Below, piece by piece: positions 26,874-36,300 of a stretch of 51,882 nucleotides of DNA (its first letter is position 1; every line of letters begins with the position of its first letter). The notes beneath the pieces were generated by a model. The model saw nothing but the letters and a program-made list of their open reading frames with translations, made no database searches and was not told the origin of the DNA. The translations under genes were made by a program, and so were the position numbers. The DNA comes from Spirochaetota bacterium (GTDB lineage Bacteria; Spirochaetota; B62-G9; DRHN01). The DNA lies in assembly GCA_016934265.1 (NCBI GenBank), contig JAFGTF010000076.1, positions 1 to 51,882 on the forward strand, in the 5' to 3' direction.

Positions 26874-27929
26874 TTAAAGATATCCCCTGGAATAAGCAAG
26901 CTCGGCATTGAGGACGGAGCCGGGGGCGGCGCCGCGTCTCGTATTGTGCGACAGGAGTATAAACCGAACAAAGTTCCCCATGACCCTTACCCTGCCGACG
27001 CTTACCGCCATTCCCCAGGCCCTGTCGCACGGTTCCCCGGCGTCCACATCATACCGGTGCTGGGGCCGGTCCGGTTCTCTTCTGTAGATCACCGGTTTTT
27101 GCGGGGCGGTCGGGAGCTTTCGGACCTCTTTCGGGGATTCGAATCCCTCGAAGAGCTCTATTATCTCCCGTTCCGAGCGTCTTTCCGTCAGCTCCACCTC
27201 GACAGCTTCGAGGTGCCCGTCCACCGCCGGTACTCTGACACAGGACGGATGGACCTCGAAATCCGCGTACTTCACCGTTTTCGAACCGGGATCGTATCCG
27301 CCGAGGATCTTCTTCACCTCGATCTGCATCTTCTCCTCCTCTTTGCCGATATACGGTATGACGTTTGCCAGGATATCGAGTGAAGGAACCCCCGGATACC
27401 CGGCTCCGGATATCGCCTGGTAGGTGGCCACGAACACCCTTCGGATGCCGAGCGGCTGGATGACCTTGAGCGGCACGGCAAGCCCCGTGGTGCTGCAGTT
27501 TGCATTCGTTACGATGAAGCCCTTTTTGTTTTCCACCATCCCGATGGTCTCGTGATTCACCTCCGGAATTAAAAGCGGCACGTCTTCATCCATACGATGG
27601 CTTGCGGTATTCGAAAACACCGCGATGCCCTTCGCCGCGAGGTCTCTCTCGAGCCCGGCCGCAACGTCCGAGGGGAGAGCCGAAAAAGCGATCCTGACGC
27701 CCGAAGCCGCGACTTTGTCCGCATCCGGTGCGATAAGAGCGAGCTTGCCGACCTCTTCCGGAAGGCGAGACGCAAGTTTCCACCTGCCGGTGTCCTCGTA
27801 CCTTCCGCCTTCCCTTTTTGCCGAGGCGACGAGCGCTCCCACCTCGAAATAGGGATGGTCCGTGAGCGCCTCAATAAAACGCTGCCCGACCATTCCCGTT
27901 GCACCAAGAATTGCCACCTTCTTCTTCGC
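26874..27929 (-). CDS. asd: Aspartate-semialdehyde dehydrogenase, archaeal type
   Basis: A 351-residue NADP-dependent enzyme reducing aspartyl phosphate to the semialdehyde for lysine, threonine, methionine and diaminopimelate synthesis. NADP loop: ILGATGMVGQRF. Nucleophile Cys146 in TNANCSTTG, and substrate-binding SCVRVPAVDGH contains the catalytic His. The spacing and C-terminal block (GMAVSVGRVR) fit the archaeal/fungal-like Asd subgroup rather than the proteobacterial form. The ATG at 27929 follows GGAGG. The last ~15 residues (LNAELAYSRGYL) complete the normal C-terminus. It stands alone, downstream of a terminator for the preceding gene. Confidence 0.92.
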   Translation of the reverse strand, partial: AKKKVAILGATGMVGQRFIEALTDHPYFEVGALVASAKREGGRYEDTGRWKLASRLPEEVGKLALIAPDADKVAASGVRIAFSALPSDVAAGLERDLAAKGIAVFSNTASHRMDEDVPLLIPEVNHETIGMVENKKGFIVTNANCSTTGLAVPLKVIQPLGIRRVFVATYQAISGAGYPGVPSLDILANVIPYIGKEEEKMQIEVKKILGGYDPGSKTVKYADFEVHPSCVRVPAVDGHLEAVEVELTERRSEREIIELFEGFESPKEVRKLPTAPQKPVIYRREPDRPQHRYDVDAGEPCDRAWGMAVSVGRVRVMGNFVRFILLSHNTRRGAAPGSVLNAELAYSRGYL

Positions 27930-27967
27930 CATGATAACCTCCGTATCCTTCATTCATCTTGTAAAGT

Positions 27968-27994
27968 AAAAAAAAACCCACCGGAAACGGTGGG
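27968..27994 (-). terminator. Rho-independent terminator
   Basis: On the minus strand: stem CCCACCG/CGGTGGG with a four-base loop (27977-27994), followed by nine T residues. It would end transcripts coming from the truncated outer-membrane gene at 28,194, before asd. Confidence 0.85.
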
Positions 27995-28193
27995 CCTGTG
28001 CAGTGAAAACACGCCTACCCCACCCTTTTATATTTCACCGTCTTTTTCTTTGTCGTTTTTTCTCTGCAGCCCATGATAAAAACCGTACGCCCTCTCTCTT
28101 TTTGAAACTATAATTTACGCCACTCTATCCGTGCCTGTCAAGGATTTTTTCCCTGTTTACTCCGGTTTGGGAACAAGCTGTTTCCGGCACGAG

Positions 28194-29430
28194 TTAAAAC
28201 CGCACCTTGCTCAAGAGGTACACGGTCAGACCGTTGTATGCGCCGTTTAAAAAATCATACCTGTACTTAACCTTTGCGCCCAGCGTCACGCCTGTGTCGA
28301 AGCGTCGTACGAGCAGACCGGACCCCGTGATCCCCTCCCCTTTTACGGAAGCGGGGAGAAACCCCCAGCCGGCGAACGAACGTTCGTACGGGTATATATA
28401 CGCATACCTGTCGTCTTCAGTGACATAAAAGACGGCGCTCACCGACCAGTCTTGTTCTTTGCTTTTTTTTAGCAGCTCTATCTTAAGGCCGTTCCCCATC
28501 CGCAGATACGCTGATGCCGGCCCTCCGAGCCGGTTTTCCAGCGACACATACAGGTCGCTTTCCTGTCCGCTTTTTTTTACGGCGAGCTTCGAGGCTATCT
28601 TGTACGACCTTGTTTCGGGCGCGAGGTAATATCCGTCTATCGCCTCATGGTTTTGGCTGAGCGATACGTCGAAATCACCGCCGCACGGTATCGTTGCCCG
28701 GTATGCGTGTGAAAACCCCGTTTCCCGGTTGGCCGGGTAGTCCGTACTGTACGGTTTCTTATAGGCATATACCCACCAGGACAACCGCCCACCCGCTCGG
28801 GCGGTTGTAATCCCTACAAGACCGCATAAGAGGTTGTTCCTGCCGTCCGGAAACTCTCCCGCATGCGGATTCACGAGGTTCGCCGGAAGGTAAGCGCCCC
28901 ATCCTATCAGCCCTGCATCGTTGACGTTCCCCCGAATCCCGCCCGAGAACCCCACGGCCGCGGAGTATCCGCCGTTGAACTCCGTATAATACGAACGTTT
29001 TCTGTTGACGGAGCCGGTGACTTCTCCGAAGAACTCGACCGGCTCGTACAGCTTGAAGTATACGCTCGATGCGGCGTAGCCGTCTCCTCTGAAATAATGT
29101 CCCGTCTTGTCACCCTTATCCGGATCGTAGCTGTAATACGGGTCGACGAGCCTGTTGAAGAATGCGCAGGCGACCGTGCCCCCGATATTATACCCTCCGG
29201 TTTCCGTCGAAACGTTCAGGCCGAAAAGATATTCGGAGAGGTTGTTTCGTTTGTTCCTGTCGCTAGTCTCCTCGTAGTCGGGCTCCTCGCAGATACTTGA
29301 ATACAGATCGTTCTTACAGGAGTATGCCGGCGGAAATCCGGGGCCGATGCCGGTAAAATCATCGTCGTCCTCGTTATTCGGAATCCCATCCTCGTCGTTG
29401 TCGTCATACCAGCCGTATTGTGAGTATCGG
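28194..29430 (-). pseudogene. Outer-membrane beta-barrel-type protein, 5' part missing at prophage junction
   Basis: About 405 residues of an apparently secreted protein. An acidic calcium-binding-like run (YDDNDEDGIPNNEDDDD, as in thrombospondin type 3 repeats) is followed by ~330 residues of alternating, aromatic- and glycine-rich strands ending in YLLSKVRF. A terminal Phe after an alternating strand is the signature of outer-membrane barrels. The open frame continues upstream to 29606 but changes abruptly in character at about 29,415-29,440 into unrelated sequence overlapping the last phage gene, with no signal peptide. I infer that the phage integrated here and that the 5' part lies beyond the other prophage end. 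A plain deletion is the alternative. Confidence 0.6.
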
Positions 29431-29527
29431 TGAAGACACCAAGTATCGAAATATATAGATTTAGTTATAAGGACCGTCTTAACGAATAGTGAGTGTTTAG
29501 AATAATGTTGCGAAAAAGTTGCGAATT

Positions 29528-29821
29528 TTATGATATGATATTCCTTCTCATCAACCGGACGACAAGGTTTCTGACACCTTTTTCCAGATCGCACAGCGTC
29601 GGCCACATTTTTTCCTGGCCATCTATAACTTTGTCAACTTTCTTGTTCACGTCTTTTATTTCGGTCGGGATATGATTATTCACCTGCTCCGAAATATGAT
29701 CCAGCTTCTCTTCGATCTGGTCGAGCTTTTTCATCTCATCAGTATTTATCTTCTGCTGTTTGGCAATGTCGTTCAATGCATCCGCAAACCGACCGAAGAT
29801 ATTATTCTCTGCCTTGTCCAT
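29528..29821 (-). CDS. Phage coiled-coil protein, unknown function
   Basis: A 97-residue hydrophilic protein, mostly a predicted coiled coil with heptads (about residues 25-70, IEEKLDHISEQVNNHI). The C-terminus is basic. The ATG at 29821 follows GGAG by eight bases, and its first 20 bases overlap the end of the holin-like gene, so they are probably coupled. It is the most downstream phage gene before the junction and part of the lysis-end cluster. No family was recognised. Confidence 0.65.
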   Translation of the reverse strand: MDKAENNIFGRFADALNDIAKQQKINTDEMKKLDQIEEKLDHISEQVNNHIPTEIKDVNKKVDKVIDGQEKMWPTLCDLEKGVRNLVVRLMRRNIIS

Positions 29822-30032
29822 TGGTATTACTCCACTTGCTGTTTTTGAACGCCCGGCCGCCACCCACTATCGTTATGAAAATCCCCATATATGGCAGAAA
29901 CGCCCCGAGGAATTGAACAAACATTTTAAACTCTGCCGCCTGGTTCTTTATAATGAGCCGCAGGCCGAAGAAGAGCAGAACACCGAGAATGACGCATATG
30001 AAATTCTTCGCTATGCTACCCTTCTTTTTCAT
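29802..30032 (-). CDS. Holin-like two-helix membrane protein
   Basis: A 76-residue protein with a basic start (MKKKGSIAK), two hydrophobic segments (about residues 10-27 and 39-58) and a polar C-terminus. This is the layout of small class II holins or of phage-encoded small membrane proteins. Its ATG comes immediately after the stop of the nested gene 30033-30488. Its place beside an M15-like peptidase and coiled-coil membrane proteins supports a lysis role; assignment as holin is inference. Confidence 0.6.
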   Translation of the reverse strand: MKKKGSIAKNFICVILGVLLFFGLRLIIKNQAAEFKMFVQFLGAFLPYMGIFITIVGGGRAFKNSKWSNTNGQGRE

Positions 30033-30474
30033 CTACGTCACCAGTAGAACGATTATCAGAATGATCGCCCCCACTAGGCCGATATCCTTCAGAGTCGAGT
30101 TTGTCTTTAAGCTCCTTGAGCTTTTCTCTAACTCCCGGTATTTGCTCAACAACTCGTCGTATTCTTTCTTTTGCCGTTCCAATGTCGCCTGTAATCGGTT
30201 GTAAATCTGCTGATAATTCATCAGCGATTCTTCCAGCCTTTGCGATTCGCCCTCGGAGCCTGCCAACTGTTCCTTCAAGCTCGCTATTTTCAACTCTAAG
30301 TCTTTCAGCCTCTTCTCCGAGCTCTCTATATCCTTTATCGAGAGACTCAATTCTTTCTCCCAGTTCATCAACTTGTTGTCTATAATCTCGATTGTCTGTG
30401 CAGGATCGGAAGAGTAGGAAGCCCATGCCGAGAACAGCAAGAATAAGCACGCCGGCAATAATATTCTTATACAT
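30016..30474 (-). CDS. Rz-like inner-membrane coiled-coil protein (overlapping frame B)
   Basis: A 152-residue protein with an N-terminal transmembrane anchor (residues ~3-21, IIAGVLILAVLGMGFLLF) and a long charged coiled coil (~30-135, VDELGERIESL, EEAERLRVENSELEG). The hydrophilic tail is Gly/Asp/Ser-rich. The topology is that of the inner-membrane spanin Rz, which fuses inner and outer membranes at lysis. The ATG follows GGAGG by five bases, a strong ribosome site. The gene shares 442 bases with the gene in the next frame, 30033-30488, and its tail runs 17 bases into the holin-like gene. The tail residues are dictated mainly by the other frame. Confidence 0.65.
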   Translation of the reverse strand: MYKNIIAGVLILAVLGMGFLLFRSCTDNRDYRQQVDELGERIESLDKGYRELGEEAERLRVENSELEGTVGRLRGRIAKAGRIADELSADLQPITGDIGTAKERIRRVVEQIPGVREKLKELKDKLDSEGYRPSGGDHSDNRSTGDVDEKEG

Positions 30475-30488
30475 CTCGTCCTCCTCAT
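30033..30488 (-). CDS. Secreted coiled-coil protein with C-terminal membrane anchor (overlapping frame A)
   Basis: A 151-residue protein. A basic n-region and hydrophobic core (residues 2-19) lead to a signal-peptidase-like site AWA-S at 23/24. A coiled coil follows (~35-125, EKRLKDLELKIASLKEQLAG), then a C-terminal transmembrane helix (DIGLVGAIILIIVLLVT). This is the topology of a u-spanin, except that the Cys14 in LLPAC is a poor lipobox. The ATG overlaps the stop of the peptidase gene as TGATG, and its stop directly abuts the ATG of the holin-like gene, so it fits the coupling pattern of this operon. It is read in the +1 frame relative to 30016-30474. Confidence 0.6.
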   Translation of the reverse strand: MRRTRCIRILLPACLFLLFSAWASYSSDPAQTIEIIDNKLMNWEKELSLSIKDIESSEKRLKDLELKIASLKEQLAGSEGESQRLEESLMNYQQIYNRLQATLERQKKEYDELLSKYRELEKSSRSLKTNSTLKDIGLVGAIILIIVLLVT

Positions 30489-31045
30489 CAATCCACTCCA
30501 TTCAAAGGATCGCCGTTCGGGACCATCATCTCAGGCAGCATGGAGAGCAGCTGGACCACCTCATCGAAGTTACCGTTGCATGTAACCATATTTCCCTTAC
30601 GGTCCCGGTACCCGAATGTCGTTGTCTTCGTCGGCCGGTCCCAATCTTTCCAGTCCGCATGTATAAATGGCGCCGTCGAGAGATTGCCTTTCCGATCGAA
30701 GGGATAGACAAATATCCCATTGAACCGCCACTTTATGGCAAGCATGAATGCCTCGAACAGAGAAAGCCTTTTGAATTCGTAGTCCACGGCCACGCATTCG
30801 CCGTTGTTGTACGGGTTCCCGTTGTGCCCGGATCCTTCGCCGTGCGTATAGTTATTGAAATCGTGTATCCAGACCACAGGCGATCGATCGGCATACTGTT
30901 TCTTCCCGTCGGTCACGTGCTCATCGAAGTGTTTCGTGAACTGGTAGCTTATGAGCTCGCGCCTAGCGAAGATGGGTTTCCCTTTGTAATGGTCGTGCTC
31001 ATGGACGCCGAGATTGTCGAATGTGTGTGTCTGTGCTTCGGTCAT
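30488..31045 (-). CDS. M15-like zinc peptidase, probable endolysin
   Basis: A 185-residue protein without a signal peptide. It carries the pattern of metal ligands of M15/DD-carboxypeptidase-type enzymes: His74 in GEGSGHNGNPY, Asp88 in CVAVDYEF (the SGH...AVD layout), and HAD at 129-131 (FIHADWK). These enzymes cleave peptide cross-links of peptidoglycan. The middle, AFMLAIKWRFNGIFVYPF, fits the helix and strand between the ligands. The ATG overlaps the tail-fibre stop as TGATG. It is first in the lysis cassette. The loop between ligands 1 and 2 is longer than in common M15_3 enzymes, so family membership is likely but not certain. Confidence 0.6.
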   Translation of the reverse strand: MTEAQTHTFDNLGVHEHDHYKGKPIFARRELISYQFTKHFDEHVTDGKKQYADRSPVVWIHDFNNYTHGEGSGHNGNPYNNGECVAVDYEFKRLSLFEAFMLAIKWRFNGIFVYPFDRKGNLSTAPFIHADWKDWDRPTKTTTFGYRDRKGNMVTCNGNFDEVVQLLSMLPEMMVPNGDPLNGVD

Positions 31046-32280
31046 CAACTCAACCTATGTATTGACATAAAACAGTATCTCTTTGCGCCAAGAACGTTCT
31101 GAGAACTACCACAATCCTGATATGCATACAATTCGATGTAATCACTATTTCCATCCAGATACACCACATCACTAATAGTCAGGCCCAGATAATAGCCGGA
31201 ATGATGAACATTGATTACTTCAGCTACACTCTCCCCGTTTTTATATATATAAATTATCCCATGGCAAAGAGCGGCAAAAGGACTCAAAACGATATCCGCA
31301 TTTACTTGATAATAACCCGCCTGTTTAGCCGTAAATCTATAATTGGTTGTACTATCAAACTCGCTATTTATATCCCAATCTTCATTGTTGAGTTGTATTC
31401 TAGTCGGCGTTGCGCTCGGAATGCTCTGATTAGCGGTGCGATAAACCCGGCAGCCGCTGTTTATTATTGGCAAATATTCACCTGCTGTAGCTTCGACCGC
31501 CTCCGCATCCGTATACCGATCATGGTTCAGCGGGTTCTCGTCCGCTTTCTCTCCCATTGCCGAGATCGCTTCCGCATCTCCGTACCGGTCATGCCTCCAC
31601 GGGTTTCCGTCCGCCTTCGCTCCGAAGATCTCCGTGAGGCTCCTGTCCTTCCACTTATCCCCCGATCGCTGAATCAGATCCAGGTTCTCGGGTCCGGATA
31701 TCTCGGTATCGCTGAGCTCAGGGATGCTGCCGGCGGCGCCGATGTTCGAACGTGCGATCGCAGCCGTAAGGCTTTCCAGGAATACCTTCATAAACGGCTG
31801 GAGCGTTTGATTGCCGCTGAAGGCCTGAACCCAGGTAAGCGCTCCTGAAAGATACCGCAAATAGAATCCCTCCTCAGGATCCTGGAGCTCGAGGTTTTCA
31901 ATATCAATCGTTTCGGGCAGCAATAGTGACCTTGAGAACTTTTCTTCATGCTGCAGCGCGATCTTTGTCAGGTAGTCGAGGGCCTTCTCGATCGCTTCCG
32001 ACGGCAGAGGTCCGCCGTAAAATAAATCCAACAATTGCCGGATCGAAACGATCCGCTTAATGACGAGAAGGTATCCATCAGCCCATACCACCGTCGTTAT
32101 CAGGTTCTTTCCTTCGAGAAAGAAGTCGTCCGGATTAACGAGTTTATCCTGGAGCTTCGTTGTTTTGTTCCGGATCCACGCGTGGATCTCCTCCTCTTCG
32201 TCGAAGGGTATGTTTATAGGGAATACGGTCTGAACACCGTCGGTGTCATAAAGGAGTTTTGTTTTCGGATCCTCAAGCAT
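31045..32280 (-). CDS. Tail fibre with C1q-like C-terminal domain (fibre 2)
   Basis: A 411-residue virion protein. The N-terminus (LLYDTDGVQTVFPINIPF) has the T7-fibre-like tail-attachment pattern, a polar bead that recurs in the next gene. A helical trimer-type section follows (~90-150), then repeats with WRHDRYGDAEAISAMG and LNHDRYTDAEAVEAT, and a C-terminal jelly roll (~285-411) with YYQVNADIVLSP and SDYIELYAYQ as in C1q/TNF-like receptor-binding domains. It probably contacts host surface sugars or proteins. It is paralogous to the gene immediately upstream in transcription. Confidence 0.75.
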   Translation of the reverse strand: MLEDPKTKLLYDTDGVQTVFPINIPFDEEEEIHAWIRNKTTKLQDKLVNPDDFFLEGKNLITTVVWADGYLLVIKRIVSIRQLLDLFYGGPLPSEAIEKALDYLTKIALQHEEKFSRSLLLPETIDIENLELQDPEEGFYLRYLSGALTWVQAFSGNQTLQPFMKVFLESLTAAIARSNIGAAGSIPELSDTEISGPENLDLIQRSGDKWKDRSLTEIFGAKADGNPWRHDRYGDAEAISAMGEKADENPLNHDRYTDAEAVEATAGEYLPIINSGCRVYRTANQSIPSATPTRIQLNNEDWDINSEFDSTTNYRFTAKQAGYYQVNADIVLSPFAALCHGIIYIYKNGESVAEVINVHHSGYYLGLTISDVVYLDGNSDYIELYAYQDCGSSQNVLGAKRYCFMSIHRLS

Positions 32281-32289
32281 TTTCAGACC

Positions 32290-33321
32290 TTATAGTATTA
32301 TTGGAAATTGAACGATAATGACATTCGTTTGGTATTCATTACCCCCTGCAATATTTATGGCAGAAGCATGATTATGATACACGTGGAATGATATCTCATC
32401 TGTGGATGTTAAATAATTCAGCGCAAAAGCGTCTGAATTCACACAGCATCCCGTACAGCCGCTGCTCGCTTTCATATAACCTATGATTGTGGTAGAATTC
32501 TTCCTAATCTCTGCCCTTAAATATTCACCCGCATCCAGGCCTACCGTGTGCACATGAAGTATGAATCCGTAATATCCATTAACACCGGGGATAAATTTGT
32601 AATTCTCAGTATCAAATTTGCTATTCAAGTCAAGAGCCGCAGTATCAAGCTCCAACTTTACTAAAGTGGTAGATCCCGCGCTCTGCGTAGAAGAAAGATA
32701 GATCCTCATTAAATCAAATTGACTAAGTAATCCAAGACCCAATGTTGATCTTGCAGCAGCAGCATTACCATCATCCAGCAGATTGTTTTTGATCCACTCA
32801 CTTACTGTGAGATCTCCAATGTTCGCACCGGTGACATTCTTAAGCCCGGATAGATCTTCCTTCCAGCTCAGTAGCATGTTCGCCACAGGATCCGGAAGTG
32901 TGAGCCCCTTGAAAGATGAAGTGACCATAAGCGTCAGTACCCGATCCAATGACTCTCGAAACTTCTGAAGTGCTATATATGCCCTGTCGATCGTGTTCTC
33001 GTGTTCCTGGGAGGGAAGCCCGTCCCCGTATTCATAGTCCGCGGTCTGTTTCAGCACGGGATCATTGAGCAGTATGATCTTGTCCGGTGATGGATACGCT
33101 TCCACGGTATGAACAACGCCACCGTTCCTGTAGTGGCTATATGCAGAGGATATTGTATATTCGCCCTCAACCAGTGGCTTCTCTTTTATATCTCCGCTCT
33201 CAATATAGCGGTGGTAAACCTTAAGATCTTCCTTGTCGTAAACGGAAAAACTGAAGGGAAAATCCTTCTGTGATCCGTCGCAATCGTATGGCACTCTCGC
33301 TTCATTGTCTTCTACTGCCAT
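32290..33321 (-). CDS. Tail fibre with C1q-like C-terminal domain (fibre 1)
   Basis: A 343-residue virion protein with a T7-like attachment bead at the N-terminus (RVPYDCDGSQKDFPFSF), a short helical region including ENTIDRAYIALQKFRESLDR, and a C-terminal C1q-like jelly roll (~225-343) with FDTENYKFIPGVNGYYGFIL and DEISFHVYHNH. A CTGCC cysteine cluster sits in the C-terminal domain. It is nine bases upstream of the other fibre gene. The two share the same architecture but little sequence outside the core strands, so they may recognise different receptors. Confidence 0.75.
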   Translation of the reverse strand: MAVEDNEARVPYDCDGSQKDFPFSFSVYDKEDLKVYHRYIESGDIKEKPLVEGEYTISSAYSHYRNGGVVHTVEAYPSPDKIILLNDPVLKQTADYEYGDGLPSQEHENTIDRAYIALQKFRESLDRVLTLMVTSSFKGLTLPDPVANMLLSWKEDLSGLKNVTGANIGDLTVSEWIKNNLLDDGNAAAARSTLGLGLLSQFDLMRIYLSSTQSAGSTTLVKLELDTAALDLNSKFDTENYKFIPGVNGYYGFILHVHTVGLDAGEYLRAEIRKNSTTIIGYMKASSGCTGCCVNSDAFALNYLTSTDEISFHVYHNHASAINIAGGNEYQTNVIIVQFPIIL

Positions 33322-33324
33322 GAC

Positions 33325-36300
33325 CTACTCCTTCGGTGGACCGCCGATAAGCTCTCGGAGGTCCCTGTTCTCTATCATTTTTACTCCTCGTTTGACTGAA
33401 ATGTACGGCAGCCCCATTGCCACTGCGCCACCTTCAATAATGGCGTTTATCCTACGTTTTGCAGACACGCCTTTTGATATTGCTGTTCCTATAGACTCGA
33501 CTGACTTCAGCACTGCCGGTGCCGAAGACTTCCATCCGGACCTGCTTGCATTGATCATACGCCCTACACCAGGCACCATGTTGAGACCGTTTTCTGATAG
33601 CGCATCGGCGATGTCTTCTTTTTTATCAGGCCATCGACGATGAGTGAGAGACCAAATAAAGATCGCACCGAGCCCGATACTCACCGCCTCCAAGAGCGCC
33701 ACATGGTATTTATGCCCTTTGAACTGTGCAGGTATATCGTAAGCGGTCATGTTCCAGATCTTGTTTAATTGATTCGAGAACTGCAGGAACCAATTCAGCA
33801 CTTCGTTGGATCGATAGATCTCCGCGATATCCTTTGCCTGCGCTGCCGGCTGCGTCCGCAGAGTTTCGTTCAACGCAACCTCCCGAGCCCTCCGGTCAGA
33901 ATACCCCATGTCGGTGTGTTTTGTATAAGTAGCGATGTAACCGACCGTGGTCACCGCTTTGTCGAAAGCCCGGATACCGAAGAATCCCACCTTCCCGATC
34001 TTATTGATTATTCGCTCATACGCAGCCTTATCGATCCGCTGCAGCTCCTCGAGCTCACGCTCAAGAGATCTGTGCTCCATCTGTGGATCCTGGTTCACGA
34101 ACTCGATTGCCTGCTTCGGATGTGTAGCACACCAGATCAGCGAACCCATCAGATGAGCCGGTCCGGCTTTACACATATAGTAAAAGAATGAAGGAACCTG
34201 CTTCGCCATCGTAACCAGGTTGAATGACAAGTATGCAAGTGCAGCATGCCGGCGAGCAACAGCGCTGAATTTCTCGATATCCGTATACTGCTTGTAGATG
34301 TTCGGATTCCCGATCGCGTTCGTATAGTTTTTAACTCGCTCAAGCATACTCCTTCCGAACTTCTGCTCGATAGCGCTCCTGATCGTCGGATCCTGATTGA
34401 ACTTATGAAGGTCCCGTATCTTCTCCGCGAATGAGACGAAATGTTCCTGCCTCTGCACTCCATCAGCCCAGATCTCCAGGATATTCGTCTTGATCGGTTT
34501 CTGGAACTCAGAAGGAATCTTTTCGAGACGCTCGTAGGTAAATCCCCGAGGTGGATACCCTTTCTTCAGGTTCATCCGGTTCAGGAGCTCCTCGGCCATC
34601 ATCTCGTCGAGCATCTCTTTCGCCACTTCCTGGCGATACATCGGCAGGTAATTCTGCTGCTTTCCCAGGTCCTGATTCTTGTATTCGATGAAGGCCTCGC
34701 GGATCCTCGAGTAGCTCTCCTCAAAGTCTTCCATGATCACTTCGACAGCCTTCTTCTCCTGGTCAGTAAGGGCTTTCCGAATCGCGATAACCTGGTCACG
34801 AGCAACAAACGGATCCATGTTTCCCATGTTACCGTAAATGATTGCTGCGAGACTCAACTTGTTGAGCGACAATCCGTATATACCCATCATGTCTGCAACC
34901 GTGTATTTCTTATCTCCTACGATTCGCTTCTTCATGAGGGTGTTGAAATCGACTTCAAGTTTTTCCAGCTTTATTTTCACTGTTTTCATACGCTTGTCTA
35001 TATGGCGCCATTTTCGGTTTTCGAGGTTATTCACTTCGTTATAATAGGTGTTGTAAAATGGCCCGCTGTAGGTTCCCTTGCCACCATCTATCAGATCAAA
35101 CAACGATTGCGGGATGAGGGCGAGATAGTATCCGGTCCTGATCGGTTCCCGTTTCGGCTTACCGATATATTCCTCTTTCGAAGGCTTGAAAGGCTTCCCC
35201 CCCATGATGCTACTAAGAAGCCCATTACGTCGTGCCGTCCACTCATTGTCGCGTAGAGCCTTCTTATACTCATACTTCATATGTCCGAGCTGCTTTAATC
35301 TTGCGATCTCTGCATCTATCTCCTCTAGCTCCTCGATCGAAAGTTCGTTGAGCGGCTTTTTATCGAGCATGTCGAGCACTTCCTTGGGCATGTAATCCCG
35401 GGCCTCCGGATGTCGTTCAAGGTATTCCCTCGTCTTCTCGCGTTTCTCCAGAGTACGCTCCATGCGAAATGAGGGATCGATACCATCCTGGACATATTCG
35501 ATCGCCTGGGCGTAGTAGAGATCAGTATTGGCAGACGGCGGCTTCGAGATTCGTCTTGCAAGCTTTTTGATATACTCTCGTACTACCTTTTTTTCCTTCA
35601 CCCGCTGCTGGATCTCCCTGTAATGCTCCTTCTGTTTGATTGAGCCCATTCTTTTCCCGATAGTCAGGCCCTTACGTCCCGCCTCCTCGATCTTCTTTCC
35701 TGAAACCTCGATCGCTTTCTTCAGCTCTACGTACTCGGATTCCGTGATGTTACCTGCATTCAGATCGTTCAGAAGCTCGACCTCGGCTTGCGCGATGTAG
35801 TCACTAACCTTCGATGACGGTCTCTTTGGTACCTCGGCCGACTTGAGCTGCTCAATCAGCTCGTTATCCGTCATGCCGAGCATATTTGCTGCCTCATCGA
35901 GGTCCATCGCAAACTCGTCCGTTGTAAATACACGCCGGCGTATCTGCTTAGGTATGCTTTTCACCTCCTCCGAACCTTTAAAGAAACGGACATTGATCCC
36001 GCCCATATCTTCAATCTGTGCCACAATCCCCTCTGATTTTTCGATTACGTACTGCGCCCTCGCCTCTTCCCTCAGTGCCCGGGCTTCCTTCTTGATGTCC
36101 TCCATGGTGATAAGGTCCTTGATCTTCGCTTTTCCGAGCTGGACCTCGTTCCGGAGCTTTACGTCCTCTATCTTGTCTGCGAGCTCCGATCTCTCCTCGA
36201 AATACCGGCCGATCTCTTCGACACTCACCTCTTCACTGGGTACAGGAGTCTGTTTCACCGCCCCCTGGGCTGTAACCCTGGGTGTTATTTTTCGTGTTGG

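Noticed and set aside
32290-33321. Diversity-generating retroelement variable region in the tail fibre
   Set aside because: No template repeat or reverse transcriptase is present in the window, although the head genes resemble BPP-1.
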